This document shows positions 16,655 through 24,999 of a stretch of 64,000 nt of DNA, in pieces. The notes beneath the pieces are model-generated. The model had not been told where the DNA came from. It was given only the letters and a program-made list of their open reading frames with translations, and made no database searches. The number at the start of each line of letters is the position of its first letter. Positions within the stretch are counted from its first letter, which is position 1. This stretch comes from DASQFQ01 sp963722815. GTDB lineage: Bacteria > Actinomycetota > Thermoleophilia > Solirubrobacterales > Solirubrobacteraceae. The position numbers were made by a program, and so were the translations under genes. The stretch spans positions 1-64,000 of the forward strand of contig CAVROM010000006.1 of NCBI GenBank assembly GCA_963722815.1, read 5' to 3'.

Positions 16655-17733
16655 GTTCGCGACTTTGCGCTGAGCGCCCGCTCGTAGACCTCGGCGGTCG
16701 CTCTTGCGGTCGCGGCCCACGAGAACTCGGCGGCGCGGGCGAGGCCGGCAGCCCGAAGGCGCTCCCTCTCAGTGATCGCCGTTCGGATCGCGTCGGCGAG
16801 CGACCTCGGATCCGCGGAGTCGAAGTAGACCGCCGCATCGCCGGCCACCTCGCGCAGCACCGGCAGCTCCGAGCACGCGACGGGCACGCCCCGCGCCATC
16901 GCCTCGAGCACGGGGAGGCCGAAGCCCTCGAAGCGCGTCGGCGTGGCCACCACCGTGGCGGCGGCGTACAACGCCTCCAGCCGCGAAGGGTCGACGCCGC
17001 CGAGCAGCCTCACCTCGACTCCGCGCGCCTCCGCCCGGGCACCCAGCGCTCCGGTGTCCGTGCCGTGGCCGGCGTACACGAGCAGCGGGCGGTCGGCGAG
17101 CTCGGCGACGCCGTCGATCAGCGCCGCGAGGTTCTTGTGCGGGAGGTCGGACGCCACGCTCAGGACGACCGGCCGGTCGCCCTGGCCGAGGTCGGCGGGC
17201 GGCGGTGGGTCGGGCGGTGGCGGCGTCACGCCGTTGGGGACGACGTCGACGTTCCGGATCTTCAACGCCGATCTGACGTCCGCGGCGGAGGCGTGGGAGA
17301 CGGTGATGACGCGCCGCGCCCGCCGGGCGGCGCCGGTCACGAGGACGTTCGTGCCGAGCCGCATCGCGGTCGGGACGGCGTCGGGCAGCCGGCGCCAGAG
17401 GACGTCGTGCACGGTCAGCACGCGCGGCGGCCCGCCGGCCAGCGGCCCGAAGTTCGCCACCGAGTGCAGGAGGTGGAGTCCGCGCGCGGCACGCGGCAGC
17501 CGCAGCAGCTCGCCGGCCGCCCACGACCCGCGCGCGACGCCGGAGGAATCGACGCGCACCACGCGCGCCGCCTCGGTCCAGAAGCCCTCGCCGGTGGTCT
17601 CGCGGTTGACGAGCGCGGTCAGCTCGAGGTCCGGCCGCTCGGCGACCAGCCCGCGCAGCAGCTCCCGCGCGTACGTCTCCCGCCCGCCGGTCTGGCCGGG
17701 CACGAGGAAGAGGAGATCGAGGCCGACCCTCAC
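16651..17733 (-). CDS. Glycosyltransferase family 4
   Basis: A 360-residue GT-B enzyme. The N-terminal half has LDLLFLVPGQTGGRETYARE and LTVHDVLWRRLPDAVP. The donor half has VVPNGVTPPPP near 165, LSVASDLPHKNLAALIDGV near 190, and ATPTRFEGFGLPVLEAMARG near 262 with the EX7E glutamates, then VPVACSELPVLREVAGDAAV. It resembles mannosyl- or rhamnosyl-transferases of capsule clusters. It starts at GTG 17733, and 37 bp separate it from the next upstream gene on the same strand. Confidence 0.9.
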   Translation of the reverse strand: MRVGLDLLFLVPGQTGGRETYARELLRGLVAERPDLELTALVNRETTGEGFWTEAARVVRVDSSGVARGSWAAGELLRLPRAARGLHLLHSVANFGPLAGGPPRVLTVHDVLWRRLPDAVPTAMRLGTNVLVTGAARRARRVITVSHASAADVRSALKIRNVDVVPNGVTPPPPDPPPPADLGQGDRPVVLSVASDLPHKNLAALIDGVAELADRPLLVYAGHGTDTGALGARAEARGVEVRLLGGVDPSRLEALYAAATVVATPTRFEGFGLPVLEAMARGVPVACSELPVLREVAGDAAVYFDSADPRSLADAIRTAITERERLRAAGLARAAEFSWAATARATAEVYERALSAKSRT

Positions 17734-17770
17734 GGCGACCTGGCCGAGGATCGGCGGTCGCGACCGACCG

Positions 17771-18762
17771 TCAAGGGACGGCCTCTACGAGGCGCCAATA
17801 CGGCTTGCGCGACCGCGAGCGGGCGGATCTGGGCGACGGCTCCGAGGAACGGGGAGTCGAGGCCGGCGGTGAGGCCGGATGCGAACTGTGCTCGGGCTCA
17901 CGGTCGCCGACGCCTGCACCGCCGCTCGCCGCCGCAGCGCTCCCGGCAGCCCGCGCAGGACCGCCAACGAAGCCCGCGCCTTCGCGCCCAGCCAGCCCCC
18001 GCGCGCCGCCGCGAGGAAGAACGCCGCCTCCGCCGCAAGGAGCGCGGGCAGCAACGCCAAGAGCAGTGCCGCCGGATACACGCCCAGCACCGTCGTCCAT
18101 CGGTTTCGCTCGAGCAGGAACCACTTGCTGTCGCCCTTGGCGAACTCGTAGTCGTGCTCGACCATCGCGCCGCCCGCGACGCCGACCTCCCAGCCCGCCA
18201 GCCGCAGGCGCAGCGACAAATCCAAATCCTCGCCGTACATGAAGTACGAGCCGTCGAAGCCGCCGGCCGCGTCCCACGCCTCCCGCCGCACGACCAGCGC
18301 GGCGCCGGAGGCGAAGCCGACGACGCCGTCGCCGCGCGCGTCGGCCACGCGCTCGCCGTAGCCGCCAGACCAGCCCACGCCGAGCCAGTGGATCTCCCCG
18401 CCGCGCGTGTTGACCTCCTCGCGCCCCGGGAGCGTGACCAGCGCCTGCCACGCGCCCCAGCCCGCGTGCGCGTCAGCCGCCGCCCGCAGCGCGTCCAGGC
18501 ACCCCGGAGCCGGCACCGCATCTGGGTTCAAGAAGAACAGCAGCGGCGCCGACGTCGCCGCCGCCCCCGCGTTGCACCCGCCCGCGAACCCGACGTTCTC
18601 CTCCAGCCGCACCACCAGCCCGCCGCCCGGCGAGTCCGACGACGCGTTGTCGACGATCAGCAGCTCGTCGCCCTCCCGCAGCTGCGGCTGCAGCGCCGCC
18701 AGCGTCCCCGGCAGGTGCGCAGCAGACTGATGGGCGACGAGGATGACGGCGAGCGCCGTCAA
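17771..18762 (-). CDS. Glycosyltransferase family 2 (C-terminus frameshifted)
   Basis: About 330 residues. It starts at TTG 18762, whose TTGA overlaps the stop of the upstream DUF2304 gene. GT2 motifs: VILVAHQSAAHLPGTLAAL, LLIVDNASSDSPGG near 40, NVGFAGGCNAGAAAT, FFLNPDAVPAPGCLDAL near 75, ALVVRREAWDAAGGFDGSYF and YGEDLDLSLRLRLAGWEVG near 180, then helices (PAALLLALLPALLAAEAAFF). Near 17890 the frame breaks; the continuation FASGLTAGLDSPFLGAVAQI followed by YWRLVEAVP in another frame gives a natural end at 17771. Confidence 0.85.
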
Positions 18763-19169
18763 CGCGAGCGCGTGAGCTCCGCCGGCTCCTCGACCTCGGC
18801 GGCGGCGCGGTCCCCGAGCTGCGCCCGCAGCTGGTCGACCTCGTACTGAAGAAGGCCGACCCGCTGGGCGAGCACCTTGGTCTGCTCGGCGAGACGGGAG
18901 ATGACGAGCGAGAAGTGCAGGAGCAGCACGAGCACGAAGCCGAAGGCGACCGCGAACAGCGCCGACGGCGCGTAGAAGATGCCGACCGCCGAGGCCAGCT
19001 CCTCGAGCGCCCCGCGCCAGATCGAGAGACCCAGCAGCACGGCGGAGGAGAACAGCCACAGCAGCGCGTAGCGCTCGAGCAGCCGCCGCTGGCGCACGAG
19101 CTCGAACACGAGCACGAACAGCCCGGCGGTGACGATGATCGCGAGGATCTGGAGGCGCGAGACGTCCAT
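18759..19169 (-). CDS. DUF2304 membrane protein
   Basis: A 136-residue small membrane protein with two or three N-terminal helices (LQILAIIVTAGLFVLVFELV, YALLWLFSSAVLLGLSIW, PSALFAVAFGFVLVLLLHFS) and a C-terminal coiled coil (EQTKVLAQRVGLLQYEVDQL). DUF2304 genes regularly sit directly after a polyprenyl-phosphate-glycosyltransferase-like GT2 gene, as here, so a partner or membrane anchor role is likely but unproven. The ATG overlaps the stop of the GT2 gene by one base. Confidence 0.85.
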   Translation of the reverse strand: MDVSRLQILAIIVTAGLFVLVFELVRQRRLLERYALLWLFSSAVLLGLSIWRGALEELASAVGIFYAPSALFAVAFGFVLVLLLHFSLVISRLAEQTKVLAQRVGLLQYEVDQLRAQLGDRAAAEVEEPAELTRSR

Positions 19170-19927
19170 CAGAAGCCGCCCTCCGCCGACACCGGCGCGG
19201 GCTCGCCCGACCGCACCGCCGGTCGTGCGCGGAACAGCCCGACGAACACTGCCAGCAGCACCTTGACCATGTAGTAGATCGAGCGCGTCGAGTTGATCGA
19301 CGAGGTGCCGCCCGTGCGCTCGCGCATCCTCACCGGCAGCTCGACGCTGCTCAGCGCGTGGGCGTGCATCAGCAGCACGGCCTCGACCTCGGGGTAGTCG
19401 TGCGGGTAGTCGCGGGCGAACAGGTCGATCGCCCGGCGGCGGCACATGCGCAGCCCGGAGGTCGGGTCGGTCACGCGCTGGCCGACGATCCGCGACAGGA
19501 CGCCGGAGAAGATCCGGATCCCGAGCCGGCGCGGGGCCGAGGAGCGGAAGCCATGGCCGTCGTCGGCGAGGAAGCGCGAGCCGGTGACCATGTCGAGCTC
19601 GGGATGCGCGTCGAGGTAAGCGCGCATGTCCGCGAGGCAGCGGGGGTCGTGCTGACCGTCTCCGTCGACCTGCACGGCGATGTCATACCCGCGCTCGGAC
19701 GCGTACAGGTACCCGGACTGCACGGCGCCGCCGATACCGAGGTTGAACGGGTGGCGCACGACGTCCGCGCCCGCGGCGCGAGCGCGCTCGGCGGTGTCGT
19801 CGGTCGAGCCGTCGTCGATCACGACGACGTCGAAGCCCGGGGCGTGCTCGCCGAGCTCGGCGACGACGGCGCTGATCGACGCTGCCTCGTTGTACGCGGG
19901 AACGATGGCGATCTGGGCGGTCATCAC
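19169..19927 (-). CDS. Glycosyltransferase family 2, dolichyl-phosphate-mannose-synthase-like
   Basis: A 252-residue GT-A enzyme that probably makes a polyprenyl-phosphate-linked sugar used by GT-C enzymes such as those nearby. Motifs: IAIVPAYNEAASISAVVAEL, VVVIDDGSTDDTAERARAAG near 34, HPFNLGIGGAVQSGY, VQVDGDGQHDP near 85, GSRFL, TDPTSGLRMCRRRAIDLF near 148, and the late MRERTGGTSSIN, then one hydrophobic segment (YYMVKVLLAVFVGLF). Start GTG 19927 or ATG 19924. First gene of a leftward run GT2-DUF2304-GT2. Confidence 0.9.
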   Translation of the reverse strand: MMTAQIAIVPAYNEAASISAVVAELGEHAPGFDVVVIDDGSTDDTAERARAAGADVVRHPFNLGIGGAVQSGYLYASERGYDIAVQVDGDGQHDPRCLADMRAYLDAHPELDMVTGSRFLADDGHGFRSSAPRRLGIRIFSGVLSRIVGQRVTDPTSGLRMCRRRAIDLFARDYPHDYPEVEAVLLMHAHALSSVELPVRMRERTGGTSSINSTRSIYYMVKVLLAVFVGLFRARPAVRSGEPAPVSAEGGF

Positions 19928-19933
19928 AGTGCT

Positions 19934-19960
19934 GAAACGGCGCTACAAAGCGCGAGTTTC
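19934..19960. promoter_or_regulatory. Strong hairpin in divergent intergenic region
   Basis: Two nested stems: GAAAC (19934-19938) with GTTTC (19956-19960), and GCGCT (19940-19944) with AGCGC (19949-19953) around an ACAA loop. It is in the 90-bp gap between the leftward GT2 (19927) and the rightward DUF2142 gene (20018). It could be an operator cruciform or a 5'-UTR hairpin of the GT2 mRNA. Confidence 0.4.
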
Positions 19961-20017
19961 GGACGTTCAGGGTAACGCGAGCCCTGGACCACCCGCCGCT
20001 AGGCTCACTCGTCGCCG

Positions 20018-22181
20018 GTGACCATATCCCAGCCCCTCCGCACCGACGCGCGCAGCCCGGAGCCTCCACCTCCCGGCGAGAGCGGCGCGCGACGCGGCCG
20101 GCGCACGCTCGTGCTGGCCATCCTCGCTGCCGCGATCGCGGCGGTGCTGCTCGCCGTGCTCGTGGCGCCGACGCTGTTCGACAAGCAGCCGCGGCGCTCC
20201 GGCACCAACTCCGCCTTCCCCACCGGGGTGATCGCGAAGATCGCGCCCAACCAGACGCTCTGCCAGGCCGCGATCGTGCCCCAGGACACGCGCGCGATCG
20301 AGATCCCGTTCCAGAACGGCGCGCGCGGCACCGGTGTGTCGCTGGAGCTGAAGGGCGGCGCGACGGAGCGCGTCGTCGCCCGCGCCCCCGCCGGCCAGGT
20401 CCGCGCGCGGGCCACGCGCTTCACGCTGCCGAGCACGCTGCAGCACGACGTGCTGGGCCAGGTCTGCCTGCACCAGGATCCGGGGCACACCGCGCTCGTG
20501 CTGGGCGCGAGCGACAAGCGCGGGCTCGAGCTCGACGGCAAGATCGCGCCCGGGGCGATCTCGATGGCGTACTACCGCCCCGGCAGCGAGCGCCTGATCT
20601 CGATCCTGCCCGTGATCGCGCAGCGGATCGGGCGCACGCGCGGGCACCTCGGCGGCGCGTGGCGCGGGGTCGCCGTCCTCCTCCTGTTCGCCGTCGGCGT
20701 CGGGCTCTCCGTGTGGCTGCTGGTGGGCCTCGCGCGCGGCGCGCGCGCCGCGTCGCGCTCGTGGTCGCAGTCGTCGCCGGCGCCAACGCGCTCGCCTGGG
20801 GCTTCCTGACCCCGACGTTCCAGACGCCCGACGAGCCCTACCACGTCTCCTACGTCCAGGACCTCGCCGAGCACGGCAAGCCGCCACGCGCGGCCAAGAA
20901 CACCCTGTCGGCGGAGCTGACGCTGCTCAACGGCGCCGCCGCGGTCGGCGACATCAACTTCAACCCGTTCGGCCGCGGCTACTGGAGCGCGGACGCCGAC
21001 CGGCGCCTCGCCAAGGCGCTGGCGACCAAGCCGAGCACGGACAACGGTGGGGCGAACGCCAACGTCCGCGACTACCCGCCGGGTTACTACGCGGCGCTGG
21101 TGCCCGCCTACGGCGTGACGCACGCCGCCGGCGGCTCGACGCTCGACGCGCTGACGTTCATGCGCGGGATCGGCGCCCTGCTGGCGATCGTGACCGTGCT
21201 GGCGCTCTCGCGATGCTGCGGGAGCTGTTCCCGGACCGGCCGCTGCTGACCGCCGGCGCGGCGCTCCTGTGCGCGTTCCAGCCCGTGTTCACGTGGATCT
21301 CGGGCGGTGTCAACCCCGACGCCGGCCTGATCCCGGTCGGCGCCGTGCTGTTCTGGCTGCTGGCGCGGGCGCACCGCCGTGGCCTCACGACGCCGCTGGC
21401 GGGAGCCATCGGGCTGACCGTCGCGGTCGCCGGGCTCGTGAAGCTCTCCGGCTTCGGCCTGGCGCCGGGCGCCGCCCTCGGCGTCGCGCTGCTGCTGTGG
21501 CGCGGCCGCGACGCGCCGAGCGGGTGGCTGCGCCCCGGGCTCGCCGCGCTCGCCGGCGTCTTCATCCCGATCGCGATCTACGCGTTCCTCGTGACCGTGG
21601 TGTGGCACTACCCGCTGCTGCCGGGCACGGTCGGCGAGGTCGCGAGCTCACCGTCGCCCACCGGCGTCAAGGGCACGAGCGGGTTCGCGTCGTATCTGTG
21701 GGAGTACGTGCTGCCGCGCGTGGGCTCGATGACCGACTTCTTCCACGTCAGATGGACGCCGAAGGACTTCTGGACGCCGCTGTTCGTCGGCAGGTTCGGC
21801 TGGTTCGACTACGGCTTCTCGAGCACGATCAACAACGTCGCGTTCGTCATCTACGCCGTGATCGCGATCGCCGCGCTGGCCGCGCTGATCCCGCGGCTGC
21901 GGCGCGACTGGCTGCTCGTCGTCGTCTACCTGGCGCTCGCCGCGGGGCTGGCGGTGGCGGTCGCGCGCGTCGGCTATCCGCTGCGCGCGAGCGGCAACTT
22001 CCTGTTCGAGCAGGCCCGCTACGTGCTGCCGCTGCTCGGCCTGTACGCGCTCGCCCTCGCGCTGGCGTTCTCGTGGCTGCGCGGGCGCGCGCTGGTGGCG
22101 ATCACGTCGATCGCCGTCGGCCTGGCCTCGCTACACCTGCTGGCGGCGTTCGTGCTCACGATCCGCCGCTACTACCTGTGA
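20018..22181 (+). CDS. DUF2142 polytopic membrane protein with N-terminal extracytoplasmic domain (two frameshifts)
   Basis: About 720 residues once two breaks are bridged (near 20745 and 21212). An N-terminal helix (VLAILAAAIAAVLLAVLVAP, residues about 31-50) is followed by a non-membrane domain of about 165 residues containing LCQAAIVPQDTRAIEIPFQN and YYRPGSERLISILPVIAQRI. Then comes a second helix and the DUF2142 core with FQTPDEPYHVSYVQDLAEHG and DYPPGYYAALVPAYG, followed by 8 or so helices ending FVLTIRRYYL. DUF2142 proteins are GT-C-like and occur in polysaccharide clusters. Start GTG 20018 has TAGGCT 12 nt upstream. The stop overlaps the next GTG (GTGA). Confidence 0.8.
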
Positions 22182-23236
22182 CGCGCGTCCTCGTCACCGG
22201 CGGCGCCGGCTTCGTGGGAGCCAACCTGTGCCTCGCGCTGGCGGCGGCGGGCGACGAGGTGGTCGCGCTCGACTCGCTCAAGCGCCGCGGCTCGGAGCTC
22301 AACCTCGCGCGGCTGCGCGAGGCCGGCGTGGCGTTCGTCCACGGCGACGTGCGCGAGCGCTCCGACCTGCTCGCGCTCGAGCCGGTGGAGGCGGTCGTCG
22401 AGTGCTCGGCCGAGCCGTCGGTGCTGGCGGGGATGGGCAGCGGCACGGACTTCGTGGTGCAGACCAACCTGCTCGGCGCGCACAACTGCCTGGAGCTCGC
22501 GCGCCGCGACGGCGCGCAGTTCGTGTTCCTCTCCACCAGCCGCGTGTATCCCGTCGCCGCGCTCTCGGCTCTGGCGCTGCGCGAGGGCGAGACGCGCTTC
22601 GAGCTCGACGCCGAGCAGCCGCTCTCGGGCGCCTCCGAGCACGGGATCGCGGAGCACTTCCCGCTCGGCGGGGCGCGCACGCTCTACGGGGCGACGAAGC
22701 TCGCGGCCGAGCTGCTGGTCGCCGAGTACGCGGACGCCTTCGGGGTGCGGTCCGTGATCAACCGCTGCGGCGTGATCGCCGGGCCGTGGCAGATGGGCAA
22801 GGTCGACCAGGGCGTCTTCACCCACTGGCTGCTCGCGCACCGGCTCGGGCGGCCGCTGACCTACATCGGCTACGGCGGCGGCGGCAAGCAGGTGCGCGAC
22901 CTGCTGCACGTCGACGACCTGTGCGCGCTGATCGCCGAGCAGCTCGCCGACCCGGGGGCGTGGGACGGGGCGACCGTCAACGTCGGCGGCGGGGTGGAGG
23001 GCAGCCTGTCGCTGCTGGAGACGACCCAGCTGTGCCGGCGAGCTGACCGGCAACGAGGTGCCGGTCGAGCCCGTGCTCGAGCCGCGCCCGGGTGACGTGC
23101 CGCTCTACGCCTCCGACTGCCGCGAGCTGTTCGCGCGCACGGCTGGCGACCGACGCGCGGGCCGCGGACGATCCTCGAGGACACGCTGGCGTGGATCGAG
23201 GCCAACGAGGAAGCGGTCCTGAAGGCCCTGGGGTGA
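22178..23236 (+). CDS. CDP-paratose 2-epimerase-like NAD-dependent epimerase (two frameshifts)
   Basis: About 350 residues, extended SDR. It starts at GTG 22178. Motifs: LVTGGAGFVGANLCLALAAA, ALDSLKRRGSELNLARL (closely matching the tyvelose-epimerase family), FVHGDVRERSDL, VFLSTSRVYPV, and the triad YGATK near 171, then NRCGVIAGPWQMGKVDQGVF. Breaks near 23037 and 23140 are bridged by ELTGNEVPVEPVLEPRPGD and TILEDTLAWIEANEEAVLKA, ending at TGA 23234-23236. TGATG overlap with the next gene. The exact sugar is unknown. Confidence 0.82.
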
Positions 23237-24889
23237 TGACCGCACGCCCCGCCGCCCGGTGGGTCGCGCTCGGCGGGCTGGTGGTGGCGGCGACCGTGCT
23301 GGCGCTGCGCCTCGGGCGCTCGACGAGCTTCTACTTCGACGACTGGACCTTCATCCAGGACCGGCGCGCGTGGGACCTCGACGCGCTCTTGGCCCCGCAC
23401 AACGAGCACCTCTCGCTCGTGCCGGTGCTGGTCTACAAGCTGCTGTTCGAGATCGCGGGAATCGACGTCGTACACGCCCTACCGCGTGGCCGGCCTGCTC
23501 GTGCACGCGCTGGTGGTGGTGCTGCTGTTCCTCTACGCGCGCCGCCGGGTCGGCGACCTGGCCGCGCTCGCTGCCGCGGCGGTCGTGGCCGTGCTGGGGC
23601 AGGCGTGGCCCGACGTCCTGTGGCCGTTCCAGATCGGCTTCCTCGGCTCGCTGGCGGCGGGCCTGGGCGCGCTGCTCGCTCTGGATCGGCGCGACCGCCG
23701 CGGCGACGTCATCGCCGCGATCCTGCTCACGGTCGCGCTCGCCTCCTCGTCGCTCGGGATCCCGCTGCTGGCCGCCGCCGCGCTCGAGGTCCTGCTCCGC
23801 CCCGACCGCACGCGGCGCTGGCCCGTGCTCGCGGTGCCGGCTGTGCTGTACGGCGCGTGGTACCTCAACTACGGCGGCCAGGATCACGCGGGCGGCTACC
23901 ACTTCGCCGCGACGCCGGCCTACGTGGCCGAGGCGGCGGCGGGCGCCGCGGGGGCGCTGTTCGGGCTCGGGACAGGGTGGGGCTGGCCGCTGCTGGCGGG
24001 GCTCGTCGTGCTGCTCGTGCTCGCCGTCCGCCGCGGCGGGCTCGACCGCTGGCGGCTCGCCGCGCTGATCGCGCTGCCGCTGCTGTTCTGGGCGCTGACC
24101 GGGGTCGCGCGCGCCGACCTGCACGAGCCGGCCGCGCCGCGCTACCTGTATCCCGGCGTGCTGTTCCTGCTGCTCGTCGCCGTCGAGGCGGCGCGCGGCA
24201 CGCGCGTCGCGTCGCGACGGGCCGCCGCCGCGCTGCTGGTGGTGCTCGCGCTCGTCACGGTGGGGCACGTGCGCGCGCTGCGCGACGGCGCCGGCTATCT
24301 GCGCGACCAGGCGACCTCGCTCGACGGGTCGCTCGCCGCGATGCGGCTCGTCCCAGCGCGCAAGCTGCAGCCCGGCTTCCAGCCCGCGCCGGTCGTCGCC
24401 CCGCAGATCCACGCCGCCGCATACCTCGGCGCCGTCCAGGACCTCGGCTCGCCCGCGCCGCCCGCCGCCGCGCTGCCGCACCTCTACGAGCGGGCGCGCG
24501 AGGCCGCCGACGACACGCTCGCCCGCGCCTACGGCGTCCGGCTCGTGCCGCTGTTCGTCAAGCCGCGCGGCGCCTGCCGGCGCGCGCCGGTCGACTTCGC
24601 GCTGCCGGCCGGCGGCGTGACCGTCGCCTCCGACGGCGGCACGGCGAAGGTGGGGGTGCGCCGCTACGCCGACGTCTACCGGCCGGCCGGCGGGGTGACG
24701 CCGAACACCGCGCGGGCGCTCACGTTCGCGCGCGACGCCTCCCCGACGCCCGTGGCGGGTTCGGGTGACGGGGAGCGGGCCTGTCCGGGTCTGCGATCGC
24801 TGACGAACGTCAACTGCGGCTGGGTAGGGTCGGGTTCGAGACCCGGTTCGGTCCACGAATGTCGGCTCAAGGTCGCATACCGACCCTGA
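23236..24889 (+). CDS. GT-C-like polytopic membrane protein (one frameshift)
   Basis: About 550 residues, 10 or more predicted helices. The N-terminal first loop has STSFYFDDWTFIQDRRAWDL, then LLAPHNEHLSLVPVLVYKLL. That is the acidic-loop and HNEH-like arrangement seen in GT39/GT87-type mannosyltransferase relatives that use polyprenyl-phosphate sugars outside the membrane. An extra base near 23468 shifts the frame; it continues as YRVAGLLVHALVVVLLFLYA. The last 150 residues are soluble. The final 40 residues (after about 24770) look poorly conserved and overlap a repeat-rich segment, so the true end may be earlier. Coupled to the upstream epimerase. Confidence 0.72.
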
Positions 24890-24951
24890 GACGACACTCG
24901 TCGACGAATGTCGTCTCGACCACCCATACGGTGGTCGAGCTGACACTCGTG
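24854..24951. repeat. Nested inverted repeats: four copies of a 15-16 bp motif
   Basis: Copies at 24854-24868 (CACGAATGTCGGCTC) and 24902-24917 (CGACGAATGTCGTCTC) point one way. Those at 24888-24903 (GAGACGACACTCGTCG) and 24937-24951 (GAGCTGACACTCGTG) point the other. The inner pair can fold into one hairpin and the outer pair can enclose it. Between the third and fourth copies is a separate perfect 10-bp stem (24915-24939). It lies in the gap between convergent genes. Confidence 0.6.
24915..24939. terminator. Hairpin terminator between convergent genes
   Basis: Perfect 10-bp stem CTCGACCACC / GGTGGTCGAG with a 5-base loop (CATAC), between the rightward membrane-protein gene (stop 24889) and the leftward GT2-GT4 gene (stop 25000). 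No clear U-tract. Confidence 0.55.
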
Positions 24952-24999
24952 GCGCCGCGGCACCCCGCACCCTCCCCTCAATGCCGCTGTTGACGTTCC

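Noticed and set aside
24830..24855. T-arm-like sequence (5-bp stem with loop TTCGAGA) resembling the 3' end of a tRNA, possibly an attachment-site remnant
   Set aside because: No matching acceptor or anticodon arm lies in the 70 bases upstream, no CCA follows in the right place, and no integrase is nearby; probably chance in GC-rich DNA.
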